From: Janthinobacterium psychrotolerans
Lineage (GTDB): Bacteria > Pseudomonadota > Gammaproteobacteria > Burkholderiales > Burkholderiaceae_D
NCBI RefSeq assembly: GCF_001677885.1
Contig: NZ_LOCQ01000059.1
Span: 186,001 to 250,000, forward strand
Length of the DNA: 64,000 bases
Direction: 5' to 3'
The notes beneath the pieces are model-generated. The model saw nothing but the letters and a program-made list of their open reading frames with translations. It was not told the DNA's origin and searched no databases. Of this stretch, positions 1 through 8,161 are shown piece by piece. Both the position numbers and the translations under genes were made by a program. Numbering within the stretch: position 1 is the first letter of the stretch; each line of letters opens with the position of its first letter.

Positions 1-8
1 TGCTGCAC

Positions 9-821
9 CTACCACTGCTGCGCCAGTACCTCCCTGACTCTGGCCGAGGCCTGGCGCTGCGGCGCGCCGAGCCGGCTGGCCAGGCCCCGTTCGGGATCCA
101 GGCGAATATCGGCCAGCGCCGCCTGCAAAATCGCTTCCACCTGCGCCACGTCTTCGCTGGACGGCGCATCGGGCTGCACCACCGTCAAGGTCCGCCACAA
201 CAGGCCCAGGCTTGCGTAATTGCCGATGTCGTACGCCATCGGTGGTATCGTCGCCGCCAGCGCTTCGAGCGCTTCGACCGTGCGCAAGGTGATGCGCGCG
301 GCAGATGCCTTGCCCATCGCGTGCACCATCACCTGCGGATCGTCCAACGCGATCAAACGGTTGGCCTGGTAGCCGTGCGCGAGGAATGCACCCGACATGG
401 CCTTGCCGACGATCAGGCCGATCACCGGATGGCCGGCCAGCCGCGCTTCGGCGTACGCCCCTGCCGCGCCGGCCAGCGCCTGGTGGATGCCATAGGCCTC
501 TTCACGCCGGCCATAGGCCTGGCTGGCGACGTCGATCACGGCCACGATCGGCCGCTTGACCGGTAGCGTGCGGTCCTCCGCCACCACCTGTTGCAGCGCG
601 CGCGCCAGCTGCCAGCCTTCGACCAGGCCTATCTCTCCGGTACGCGCGCGTGGAAAACGGTTGTGGGGGTCGGGCAGCACGGCCAGATAGCGCGCCGTCT
701 CGCCCGCCAGGGGCGCGTCGACCACCTGCACCGACGGCGGATAGTCGGGCAGCGCCGGGGCGTGGCCGGTCAAGGCGGCCAGCCAGATGGCGCCGCGGCT
801 GTTCTCTGTCGCCTGGCTCAT
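9..821 (-). CDS. mdcE: Biotin-independent malonate decarboxylase, gamma subunit
   Basis: MdcE (270 aa) pairs with MdcD to form the malonyl-S-ACP decarboxylase half of the soluble malonate decarboxylase, releasing CO2 and regenerating acetyl-S-ACP. The protein has a crotonase/carboxyltransferase-like core with a Gly-rich stretch (GLIVGKAMSGAF) typical of MdcE. Its ATG overlaps the mdcD stop by 4 nt (ATGA), so the pair is probably translationally coupled. It is the last mdc gene in view. The stop lies only 8 bp from the window edge, so mdcG and mdcH, needed for prosthetic-group attachment and malonyl loading, may lie further left. Complete reading frame; family call is firm. Confidence 0.93.
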   Translation of the reverse strand: MSQATENSRGAIWLAALTGHAPALPDYPPSVQVVDAPLAGETARYLAVLPDPHNRFPRARTGEIGLVEGWQLARALQQVVAEDRTLPVKRPIVAVIDVASQAYGRREEAYGIHQALAGAAGAYAEARLAGHPVIGLIVGKAMSGAFLAHGYQANRLIALDDPQVMVHAMGKASAARITLRTVEALEALAATIPPMAYDIGNYASLGLLWRTLTVVQPDAPSSEDVAQVEAILQAALADIRLDPERGLASRLGAPQRQASARVREVLAQQW

Positions 822-1681
822 GATGCATCTCCTTTGCTGTCTTTGCTGTAAATGGTGCGCACGGCGCCGGGCGTGGCTTGCACCTCGGCGTCGACTTCAA
901 GCAGGCGCGCCAGGAAATGCCCGGCCTGGTCGCTGCGGTGCTGGCGCGGCACGCCGCGTACGAACAGTTCGGCCACCGTGGCGCGGATCTGCGCCGTGTC
1001 GTCTTCGACATAGGCATCGGCCAGGCCGGTATGAAAACGCTGTTCGCCGCCCGTCAGGCTCCAGATGAATGGCCTGTTGCGCGAGTCGAATTCCTCGATA
1101 CCCGCTTCCTGCTCGATCACCGCCGGGCCATTCAGGCCCAGTCGCGCTTCGCGCGTCACCACCAGATAGCTGCACAGGCCCGCCGCGATCGACATGCCGC
1201 CATAGCAGCCCACCGTGCCGGCCGTAATGCCGATCACCGGCTGGTAGCGGCGCAAGTCGACGATGGCCGCCTGGATCTCGGCGATCGCGGCCAGGCCCAG
1301 GTTGGCCTCCTGCAGGCGCACGCCGCCCGTTTCGAACAGGATGATGGCGCGCGTCGGCACGCCATGGCGGTTATCGCGCGCCGCCAGTTCCAGCGCGCCG
1401 GCGATCTTCGCGCCACCGACTTCGCCCATGCTGCCGCCCTGGTAGCCGCCCTCAATCGCCAGCACCACCGCCGGCTGGCCGTCGAACAGGCCCTTGGCCA
1501 CCACCACGCCATCGTCCGCCTGGGCGGTCACGCCCTGCTGCGGCAGCCATGGCGAACCGAGGCCGCAGAACGGGTCGAGCAGTTCGCGCATGCTGCCCGT
1601 GTCCAGCAAGGCCCTGGCCCGGCTGCGCGCACCGCGTTCGATAAAACTGTCACGCTGCAAAAGTTCCTGGACAGTGCTCAT
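818..1681 (-). CDS. mdcD: Biotin-independent malonate decarboxylase, beta subunit
   Basis: MdcD (287 aa) is the beta subunit of the malonyl-S-ACP decarboxylase. It has the acyl-CoA carboxyltransferase fold, seen in the segments GLFDGQPAVV, GGSMGEVGGAKI and ILFETGGVRLQEAN, which are characteristic of this family. It overlaps mdcC upstream and mdcE downstream by ATGA junctions, which suits stoichiometric production of the subunits. No frameshift or truncation is visible, and the length is normal for the family. Confidence 0.94.
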   Translation of the reverse strand: MSTVQELLQRDSFIERGARSRARALLDTGSMRELLDPFCGLGSPWLPQQGVTAQADDGVVVAKGLFDGQPAVVLAIEGGYQGGSMGEVGGAKIAGALELAARDNRHGVPTRAIILFETGGVRLQEANLGLAAIAEIQAAIVDLRRYQPVIGITAGTVGCYGGMSIAAGLCSYLVVTREARLGLNGPAVIEQEAGIEEFDSRNRPFIWSLTGGEQRFHTGLADAYVEDDTAQIRATVAELFVRGVPRQHRSDQAGHFLARLLEVDAEVQATPGAVRTIYSKDSKGDAS

Positions 1682-1986
1682 GGCTGGCCCTCCGCTTGAA
1701 TGTCTTCATAGGCCTGCTCGATGCGCATGCGCACCACGCCCGGCGTGGCGCCGCAGTCGTTGATCACGATGCTGGCCGCCGGCAGCAGTTCGCCCGTAAA
1801 CACGCGCGCAAGCAGCGCGTCCCACACGGCGCCCTTGCCGTCGACCGAGGTGTTCACCACGATGCGCGTCACGCCATCGTCTCCCGGCTGCAGCAGCACT
1901 TCCAGGTCGCCCGAACCGACGACGCCGGCCAGGGCCCGCCCGGCCGCCGGTTGCCCGGCGGGGAAGGTATAGTCACGCTTTTCCAT
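1678..1986 (-). CDS. mdcC: Malonate decarboxylase acyl carrier protein (delta subunit)
   Basis: MdcC (102 aa) carries the 2'-(5''-phosphoribosyl)-3'-dephospho-CoA arm on which acetyl and malonyl groups ride during the catalytic cycle. The likely attachment residue is Ser25, in the context VGSGDLEV, matching the position known for this family. I chose the ATG at 1986 (MEKRDYTF) because it gives the expected acyl-carrier length. The frame stays open upstream, but that part only mirrors the end of mdcB. The gene overlaps mdcB by 14 nt and mdcD by 4 nt. Confidence 0.92.
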   Translation of the reverse strand: MEKRDYTFPAGQPAAGRALAGVVGSGDLEVLLQPGDDGVTRIVVNTSVDGKGAVWDALLARVFTGELLPAASIVINDCGATPGVVRMRIEQAYEDIQAEGQP

Positions 1987-2839
1987 GCTGTTCTCCCATT
2001 GCCAAGCTATCGAGGAACAAGGTCGCCGCCAGCAGGTCGGCCGCGCCGCCCGGCGAGACATGCAATTCCAGCATCTTGGTTTCCAGCGCCAGCAGCGCCT
2101 CGGTACCGGCCAGCGTGCCGGCGCCGCCAGCCGCCAGCACCCGCGCCGCACCAGCCTGCACCGCCAGCAAGGCGGCCACGCCGCCGCGCGACAGCACGCA
2201 GGTGTCGTCCAGGCTGGCGATAATGGCCAGCAAGGCGTTCAGCCGCGCCGTGGTGGGGTTGTCGCCACGCGCACGCGCGGCACGCAAGGCCGGCAGGCCA
2301 ACCTCGATCACATGCGGAAAACCGGCCAGCGCCTGGCCGCGCGCGCCGCCCACCTGATACTGGCGGCAGGCCAGCTGGCCCTTGTTGCCGGTCTCGCCAG
2401 GCGCGCTGCGGTCCGTCAGCCGCGCCAGGGCGCCGGCACGCGCCGCCACCGCTGTTGGCGCCAGCGAGTCGCCGCGCTCCTGCAATTGCGCCGCCGCCGT
2501 CACCAGCAGGCCCAGCGCCCAGATCGCGCCGCGGTGGGTATTGACGCCGCCGGTGGCGGCCATCATCACCGCCTCGCCTTCGCGGCCGATGGCGCCAATG
2601 CGCTGGCGCAGCGCGTCGTCATCACCGATTGCCGCGCCCGCATCGGCCATGGCCTGGAATACCGGCTGCAGCGCGCAGGCCGAATGGCACATCAGGGCCC
2701 AGTTCAAGTCCGTGTGCGCGCCACGGCTGCGCAGGTCGACCAGGCCCGGTTTCGGGCTCAGGGTCACTTCGTCGAGCAGCGCCTGCAGCACCTGGCGCGC
2801 CAGCGACGTGGTTTGCTTCATTATCATCATCGTGTTCAT
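1973..2839 (-). CDS. mdcB: Triphosphoribosyl-dephospho-CoA synthase
   Basis: MdcB (288 aa) makes 2'-(5''-triphosphoribosyl)-3'-dephospho-CoA from ATP and dephospho-CoA, the precursor of the MdcC prosthetic group. Family hallmarks include LDEVTLSPKPGLVD near the N-terminus and the later segments ATGGVNTHRGAIW and GETGNKGQ. The start at 2839 (MNTMMIMK) is favoured because an AGGAG lies about 7 nt upstream and the ATG overlaps the mdcA stop by one base (TAATG). A 16-codon upstream extension exists but lies inside mdcA. Confidence 0.92.
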   Translation of the reverse strand: MNTMMIMKQTTSLARQVLQALLDEVTLSPKPGLVDLRSRGAHTDLNWALMCHSACALQPVFQAMADAGAAIGDDDALRQRIGAIGREGEAVMMAATGGVNTHRGAIWALGLLVTAAAQLQERGDSLAPTAVAARAGALARLTDRSAPGETGNKGQLACRQYQVGGARGQALAGFPHVIEVGLPALRAARARGDNPTTARLNALLAIIASLDDTCVLSRGGVAALLAVQAGAARVLAAGGAGTLAGTEALLALETKMLELHVSPGGAADLLAATLFLDSLAMGEQHGKA

Positions 2840-4521
2840 TACCAGCTCCTGAATTTGGCGGGCGGTTGATACAGGCCGTCGGACCATTCGACCAGGTCGG
2901 CGATGCTTTTCGCCGCCAGCAGCGAGCGGCCAGCCTCGCCGCGCTGCACGCCGATATCCTCGGGCAGCGCGATCAGGCCATCGGCACGCAACTTCGTCGT
3001 GGTTTTCGGGTCATGGCGCAGGCCGATCGGCGTGACACCAGCCACCGCCGCCAGCATGGCCTTGCGTTCATCAAGCGAGCGCGCCTTGTACAGGTAGGCG
3101 ATGCCCTCCTCGGTCAGCACGTGGGACACGTCGTCGCCGTAGATCATCACCGGCGCGAGCGGCATGCCACTGGCCTTGCCGACGGCGACCGCATCGAGCG
3201 ATTCGACGATGGTGGGCTGGCCGCCGTCCTGGAAGGTTTCGACCATCTGCACCACCAGCTTCTTGCCGCGCGCCAGCGGATCGTCGGTCTCGATCAGGTC
3301 CAGCCAGGCGGGGGTCGGATGGCGCCGCCCGTGCGGGTCGTGGCCCATGTTCGGTGCGCCGCCAAAGCCGGCCAGACGGCCATTGGTGACGGTGGACGAG
3401 TTGCCAACGCCATCCATCTGCAGGGTGGCGCCGATAAACAGGTCGACCGCATACTGGCCGGCCAGCTGGCATAGCGCGCGGTTCGAGCGCATCGAGCCGT
3501 CGCGGCCCGTAAAGAACACATCGGACCGCGCCGCCGCATAGCCTTCCATGCCCAGTTCGGCGCCGAAGCAGTGCACGCTCTCGACCCAGCCCGTCTCGAT
3601 GGCGGGAATCAGGGTCGGATGCGGATTGAGCACCCAGTTGCGGCAGATCTTGCCCTTCAATCCCAGCTTCTCGCCATAGGTCGGCAAAATGAGTTCGATG
3701 GCGGCGGTATTGAAGCCGATGCCATGATTGAGCGACTGCACCTGGTGTTTTTCATAGACGCCACGGATCGCCATCATCGCCATCAGCACGTGTACCGGCT
3801 TGATCACGCGCGGGTCGCGGGTAAACAAGGGTTCGATAAAAAACGGCTTGTCCGCTTCGACCACGAAGTCGATCCACGAGCCGGGCACGTCGACCCGCGG
3901 CAAATCGCTGACATCGTCGACGATCTGGTTGACCTGCGCGATCACGATGCCGTCGCGGAAGGCGGCCGATTCGACCAGCGTCGGCGTGTCTTCCGTGCTG
4001 GGACCCGTGTACAGATTGCCCTGGCGGTCGGCCATGTAGCCGGCCACCATCACGACGTTCGGCGTCAGATCGACGAACAGGCGCGCATACAGTTCAATAT
4101 AAGTGTGGATGGCGCCCACTTCCAGCAGGCCGTCCTGCAGGAACTGGGCGATGCGCAGGCTTTGCGTGCCGGCGAACGAGAAATCGAGTTTCCTGGCGAT
4201 GCCCCGTTCGAACAGGTCCAGGTGCTCCGGCAGGCTGACGCTGGGCATGATCAGATGCAGATGGTTGATCTTGTCCGGGTTCACCCTGGTCAGCATGCGC
4301 GCCAAAAAGTCGGCCTGCTTCTGGTTATTGCCTTCCAAAACGACGCGGTCGCCGGGCGCCAGCAGCGCTTCGAGCACGGCCACCATATCGCCCTGTTGCA
4401 GCACCGGACCGTTCGCATACTGGCGCACGGCGTCCAGGCGGCGCCGCTTCTCGGTGCGGCGGGTATCCCAGCGCTTGCGCCCCTGTTCGCGCGGCGGCGG
4501 CGCCTGTGTGGCGGTGGACAT
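2839..4521 (-). CDS. mdcA: Malonate decarboxylase alpha subunit (acetyl-S-ACP:malonate ACP transferase)
   Basis: MdcA (560 aa) exchanges the acetyl group on the MdcC carrier for malonate, giving malonyl-S-ACP and free acetate. It is the first gene of the mdc run, and its length agrees with the family. The start at 4521 (MSTATQAP) has a clear GGGAGG Shine-Dalgarno sequence 6-7 nt upstream; a longer open frame to 4584 has no such site. Characteristic segments include DRVVLEGNNQKQADFLAR and GGAPNMGHDPHGRRH. Expression is probably controlled by the divergent regulator MdcR through the palindrome at 4596-4620. Confidence 0.95.
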   Translation of the reverse strand: MSTATQAPPPREQGRKRWDTRRTEKRRRLDAVRQYANGPVLQQGDMVAVLEALLAPGDRVVLEGNNQKQADFLARMLTRVNPDKINHLHLIMPSVSLPEHLDLFERGIARKLDFSFAGTQSLRIAQFLQDGLLEVGAIHTYIELYARLFVDLTPNVVMVAGYMADRQGNLYTGPSTEDTPTLVESAAFRDGIVIAQVNQIVDDVSDLPRVDVPGSWIDFVVEADKPFFIEPLFTRDPRVIKPVHVLMAMMAIRGVYEKHQVQSLNHGIGFNTAAIELILPTYGEKLGLKGKICRNWVLNPHPTLIPAIETGWVESVHCFGAELGMEGYAAARSDVFFTGRDGSMRSNRALCQLAGQYAVDLFIGATLQMDGVGNSSTVTNGRLAGFGGAPNMGHDPHGRRHPTPAWLDLIETDDPLARGKKLVVQMVETFQDGGQPTIVESLDAVAVGKASGMPLAPVMIYGDDVSHVLTEEGIAYLYKARSLDERKAMLAAVAGVTPIGLRHDPKTTTKLRADGLIALPEDIGVQRGEAGRSLLAAKSIADLVEWSDGLYQPPAKFRSW

Positions 4522-4554
4522 ATTGCCTCCCTTTTCAGCTATCGAGCTGCAACA

Positions 4555-4584
4555 ATAGTGAAAAGACAGCACCGCTACAATCAA
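4555..4584 (-). promoter_or_regulatory. Possible mdcA promoter
   Basis: On the minus strand a -35-like TTGATT (4584-4579) is followed after 18 bp by CACTAT (4560-4555). The -10 is a poor match, as is common for activator-dependent promoters. This position would place the centre of the 4596-4620 palindrome near -60, the usual place for a LysR activator. Placement is inference. Confidence 0.35.
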
Positions 4585-4595
4585 GCTGCTACCAT

Positions 4596-4620
4596 GTTCA
4601 TTACTCTCAGGTTAATGAAC
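4596..4620. promoter_or_regulatory. Probable MdcR operator (LysR-type palindrome)
   Basis: A perfect 8-bp inverted repeat, GTTCATTA and TAATGAAC with a 9-bp spacer, sits in the gap between mdcA and mdcR. It contains the T-N11-A core (T4602, A4614) expected for LysR-type regulators and is 21 bp upstream of the mdcR start. It is the only strong dyad in this gap, so it is the likely MdcR site for activating mdcA and repressing mdcR. Confidence 0.75.
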
Positions 4621-4641
4621 TAAACGTTATCGCGGTGATCC

Positions 4642-5565
4642 ATGGCCATCAACGAAGAAATCACGCTGAAAAAACTCGAAGTGTTCCTGAGCTTTATGGA
4701 ACTGAACAACCTGGCCCGGGTGGCAGACGCGCTGGGCCAGAGCACCGTCAGCGTGCACCGCGCCCTGCACAGCCTGGAAGATGGTTTGCGCTGCCCCCTG
4801 TTCAAGCGCGAGGGCCGCAGCCTGATCCCGCTGCATGCGGCCTATACCTTTGCCGAATCGGCGCGGCGCGCACTGGCCGAATGCGAGGAAGGCGTGCGCA
4901 AGGTGCGCGAAATGTCGGGCATCAACCCGGTACGCCTGAAGATCGGCTCGCTGTATTCCCTGACCCTGCACTGCATCCCGCAACTGGTAATCGCCCTGAA
5001 ACTGCGCCGCCCCGGCCTCGATATCGACCTGACCCTGGGTTCGAACCGCGAACTGCTGCAAAGCCTGGCCGCCGGCAGGCTGGACACCATCATTATCGGC
5101 GTGCAGGAAGCCGAACACCATGCGGGACTGGTGTCGGTGCCGCTGTTCCAGGATGACGTGTATCTGGCCGCGCCCTTGCATTCACCGTATGCGGGACAAA
5201 CGGCGCTCGACCTGCAGGCGCTGCGCGACGAGAAATTCGTCACCCTCAACGAAGGCTTCGTCACCTCGCAAAGCTTCAGCCACGCGTTCGAGCTGGCCGG
5301 CTTCGTGCCGGACACGGCGATGCGCGTCGGCGATATTTTTTCGCTGATCAATCTGGTCAGCGGCGGCATCGGCTACAGCCTGCTGCCGGGACGCGTACGC
5401 GCCTTCAGCTCGCGCATCGAATTGATTCCACTCGACGCGCGCTATGGCTCGCACCAGCAGATTACCTTGCTGATGCTGAGCAGCCGGGAGCGCGATGCGA
5501 ATTTATTGGCGCTGGCGGCGGAGTGCCGCTTATACGGCAAACGCGGCAGTTTTGCCAGCAATTAA
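4642..5565 (+). CDS. mdcR: LysR-family regulator of malonate catabolism
   Basis: A 307-aa LysR-type regulator with an N-terminal winged helix-turn-helix (about residues 8-67, with NLARVADALGQSTVSVHRAL as recognition region) and a C-terminal substrate-binding-like domain (about 95-295). Its divergent position next to mdcA and the palindrome between them identify it as MdcR, which in other bacteria activates mdc genes in response to malonate. The start is the first ATG of the frame and includes the complete HTH. No close Shine-Dalgarno is obvious. Confidence 0.9.
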   Translation: MAINEEITLKKLEVFLSFMELNNLARVADALGQSTVSVHRALHSLEDGLRCPLFKREGRSLIPLHAAYTFAESARRALAECEEGVRKVREMSGINPVRLKIGSLYSLTLHCIPQLVIALKLRRPGLDIDLTLGSNRELLQSLAAGRLDTIIIGVQEAEHHAGLVSVPLFQDDVYLAAPLHSPYAGQTALDLQALRDEKFVTLNEGFVTSQSFSHAFELAGFVPDTAMRVGDIFSLINLVSGGIGYSLLPGRVRAFSSRIELIPLDARYGSHQQITLLMLSSRERDANLLALAAECRLYGKRGSFASN

Positions 5566-5887
5566 TGCAATCGAACATTAACGCACAGTAATAATGCGTT
5601 CCAGTAGGAAATATTTATTCTGTGTATAATCGCCTCCTCCAGTCATGCCTGTTAGTCAATCAAGTTGTCTGGCTGTATAGCTGAAAAGCACTCCAGCGCC
5701 CCAACCTCGCGCCGCTTTACCCATTCCCGGATGCTGTTTTCCTGACCCTGCGCGGCTACCGTGCGCCGGCTCGCATGACCGACCGCATCGCATTTCCGCT
5801 CATTTGCCGATGACGCGCCAGCGCGAACGATTCTGATCGTCGCGCAGCCGTCGCACGCACAAGAAAAATAATTGAACCAGCTTACAG
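5566..5887. other. Intergenic region with possible promoter and long leader
   Basis: This 322-bp gene-free stretch begins with a short inverted repeat (AACGCA 5580-5585 and TGCGTT 5595-5600, no T-run, so a weak terminator at best). A perfect TATAAT follows at 5625-5630 without a recognisable -35 or TG extension. Transcription from there would give a leader of about 250 nt before the chemoreceptor gene. I recognised no known riboswitch in it and found no supported small ORF. Confidence 0.5.
5625..5630 (+). promoter_or_regulatory. Consensus -10 box upstream of chemoreceptor gene
   Basis: The hexamer TATAAT matches the sigma-70 -10 consensus exactly and lies in an A/T-rich patch unlike the flanking sequence. 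No good -35 is present 16-18 bp upstream, so it may need an activator or not be used. Confidence 0.4.
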
Positions 5888-7438
5888 ATGAAGACCACCC
5901 TCAAGTTCCGCATCGCCGCCATTATCGGCGTTATCTCCATCATCACGTTCATCATCGGCTTTATCGGCCTGTACGGCATGAACGCATCGAATCAGGGATT
6001 GAAAACGGTGTACGAAGACCGCACCGTCGCCCTGGAACAAGTGTCCAGGATCGACCGCCTGCTGCTGAGAAACCGCTACACGGTCGCCGAACTGCTGGCG
6101 GCGCCGCGCGAGCAGGACATCAAGCCTGCCGCCGACCGCCTGAGGAAGGACAGCGACGAGGTCGAGCGCGTCTGGCAGCTGTATGCCGCTACTTACCTGA
6201 CGCCGGCGGAAACCCAACTGGCCGCCACCTTCGTCGCTGATTACCAGAAGTACAAGAACGACATCGACATGCCGATAGCCGCCCGGCTGGCGGCGAACGA
6301 TATCGAAGGCCTGCGGCCGCTGTTCGCCATGTCGCTGGCGCGCAGCGTGCAGATCAGGGACACCATCGCCAGCCTGCGCCAGTTGCAGGTCGATGTGGCC
6401 AAGCAGGAATATGACAAGGCCGCCGCCACCTACCGGCAGGTCAAGCTGCTCGCCATCGCCCTGATCGCCGGCGGCCTGCTGGTATCCGCTCTGATGGGCT
6501 ACAGTCTGATACGCCAGGTGTATGGCCAGCTCGGTGGCGAACCGGCGTATGCCGTGCAGATCGTCCAGCGCATCGCTGGCGGCGATCTCGGTGGCGAGGT
6601 AGCGCTGCGCGCCGGTGACACCGGCAGCGTGCTGGCGGCGATGAGCAGGATGCGCGCCAATCTCGTCAGCACGGTTGGCGAGATCCGCCAGTCCACCGAG
6701 ACCATCGCCACCGCCTCGGGCCAGATCGCCGCCGGCAATGCCGACCTGTCGGCGCGCACGGAAAGCCAGGCCGGCTCGCTGGAAGAAACCGCTTCCTCGA
6801 TGGAGGAACTGACCGCCACCGTCCGGCACAACCGCGACAATTCCCTGCACGCCAATCAACTGGCGCAGTCCGCGTCCGCCGTGGCCCGCAAAGGCGGCCA
6901 GGAAGTCGCGCTGGTGGTCGGCACCATGAACGAGATCAACCAGTCATCCAAAAAGATCGTCGACATCATCAGCGTGATCGACGGCATCGCCTTCCAGACC
7001 AATATCCTGGCCCTGAACGCGGCCGTGGAAGCGGCGCGCGCGGGCGAACAAGGGCGCGGCTTCGCGGTGGTGGCGACCGAAGTGCGCACTCTGGCACAGC
7101 GTTCGGCCAGCGCCGCCAGGGAAATCAAGGCGTTGATCGGCAACTCGGTGGCGCAGGTCGAGGCCGGCAGCAGGATCGTCGGCCAGGCCGGCGTGACGAT
7201 AGACGAAGTGGTCGCCAGCATCGCGCGCATGACCGAACTGATGGGCGAAATCAGCGCCGCGGCAGGCGAGCAGGACGCCGGTATCGGCCAGATCAACGCG
7301 GCCATTTCCGATATGGATGGCGTCACACAACAAAATGCCGCGCTGGTCGAGGAAGCCGCAGCGGCGGCCGGCTCGCTGGAGCAGCAGACGGTGCAGCTGA
7401 TGCAGCTGGTCAGCGTGTTTACCCTGCCGGCCAGCTAA
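5888..7438 (+). CDS. Methyl-accepting chemotaxis protein
   Basis: A 516-aa membrane chemoreceptor. Order of parts: TM1 (about 6-29), a periplasmic four-helix-bundle-like sensor region (30-185), TM2 (186-207), HAMP (about 208-262) and a long cytoplasmic signalling helix pair. The hairpin tip that contacts CheA/CheW is near-canonical ([20 protein letters not shown]). The segment LGGEPAYA after TM2 is typical of burkholderial receptors. No C-terminal NWETF-like pentapeptide is present (it ends FTLPAS), so CheR/CheB tethering is not expected. No che genes are nearby, so the ligand cannot be inferred. The ribosome-binding site is weak. Confidence 0.95.
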   Translation: MKTTLKFRIAAIIGVISIITFIIGFIGLYGMNASNQGLKTVYEDRTVALEQVSRIDRLLLRNRYTVAELLAAPREQDIKPAADRLRKDSDEVERVWQLYAATYLTPAETQLAATFVADYQKYKNDIDMPIAARLAANDIEGLRPLFAMSLARSVQIRDTIASLRQLQVDVAKQEYDKAAATYRQVKLLAIALIAGGLLVSALMGYSLIRQVYGQLGGEPAYAVQIVQRIAGGDLGGEVALRAGDTGSVLAAMSRMRANLVSTVGEIRQSTETIATASGQIAAGNADLSARTESQAGSLEETASSMEELTATVRHNRDNSLHANQLAQSASAVARKGGQEVALVVGTMNEINQSSKKIVDIISVIDGIAFQTNILALNAAVEAARAGEQGRGFAVVATEVRTLAQRSASAAREIKALIGNSVAQVEAGSRIVGQAGVTIDEVVASIARMTELMGEISAAAGEQDAGIGQINAAISDMDGVTQQNAALVEEAAAAAGSLEQQTVQLMQLVSVFTLPAS

Positions 7439-7518
7439 GCCGGCTGTATGCAGGCGTGCCGGGCAATAGCCGAACAAGATGATAAGCTTGCCTCATCTTC
7501 AGCCTGCCGCCAACTGCC

Positions 7519-8118
7519 ATGCGATTACTTGCCCTTGCTTTCCCGCTACTACTGTCGCTGTCCGCCTGTGCGCCTGTCATCAAGGCACGGCCGGAAGGCA
7601 TCATGCAAGCGCACGTCAAAACGCTCTCGCAGCCGCAACGTGCCGCCATGCTGGCGCGCGTGGAAAAAGACGCCATCGGTTTCGCCTCGGGCACGCGCTC
7701 GGCCAACCAGGCCTGGGTGTTTTTTGACCCGTATTGCTCCTACTGCAGCGATTTGTGGCGCGAGACGAGCCTGTTGAAGAATCAGGTCGCCTTCGTCTGG
7801 ATACCGGTGGCGCTGCTGGGAGACGACAGCGCCGCGCTGGGGGCGGCGATGCTCGATGCGGCGCAGCCGGCAAGCCTCATGTGGGCCAACGAGGAGGCCA
7901 TGCGCCATGCCGGCACGGCGATGACCTTGACGGCGGAGCCGTCGGAAGCGTCGTTGGCCAAGGTGGCCCTCAACACCGAGCTGATGATCACCGTGGACCC
8001 TGCCGCGCGGCCACCGTCCGTGCCCTTGATGTACTACCGGTCTTCAAGCGGACAGGTCGAGATCATCGCGGGTGCGATGGACGCCAGGGCCTTGAAGGCC
8101 GCCATGAAATTGAAATAG
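7519..8118 (+). CDS. Thioredoxin-fold lipoprotein, DsbC/DsbG-like
   Basis: A 199-aa protein with a lipoprotein signal (LSLSAC, lipidated Cys17) followed by a thioredoxin-like domain. The redox motif CSYC is at residues 73-76, in the context WVFFDPYCSYC seen in DsbC/DsbG catalytic domains. A Ser-Val-Pro near residue 165 probably provides the cis-proline loop. The N-terminal dimerisation domain of DsbC/DsbG is reduced to about 50 residues, so this looks like a compact, membrane-anchored periplasmic disulfide oxidoreductase. It stands alone between the chemoreceptor and a convergent operon. Its substrate is unknown. Confidence 0.75.
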   Translation: MRLLALAFPLLLSLSACAPVIKARPEGIMQAHVKTLSQPQRAAMLARVEKDAIGFASGTRSANQAWVFFDPYCSYCSDLWRETSLLKNQVAFVWIPVALLGDDSAALGAAMLDAAQPASLMWANEEAMRHAGTAMTLTAEPSEASLAKVALNTELMITVDPAARPPSVPLMYYRSSSGQVEIIAGAMDARALKAAMKLK

Positions 8119-8124
8119 TGGCCA

Positions 8125-8148
8125 GGCGCTGCGACCCTGCGCAGCGCC
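8125..8148. terminator. GC-rich hairpin between convergent genes
   Basis: GGCGCTGCG (8125-8133) and CGCAGCGCC (8140-8148) form a perfect 9-bp stem with a 6-nt loop. It lies between the convergent ends of the DsbG-like gene and the GH15 gene and could serve both. There is no T-run, so intrinsic termination is uncertain. Confidence 0.5.
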
Positions 8149-8161
8149 CGCGATGGATTGA

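Noticed and set aside
5641-5887. A c-di-GMP or other known riboswitch in the chemoreceptor leader
   Set aside because: None of the conserved motifs that I know for common riboswitch classes is recognisable there.
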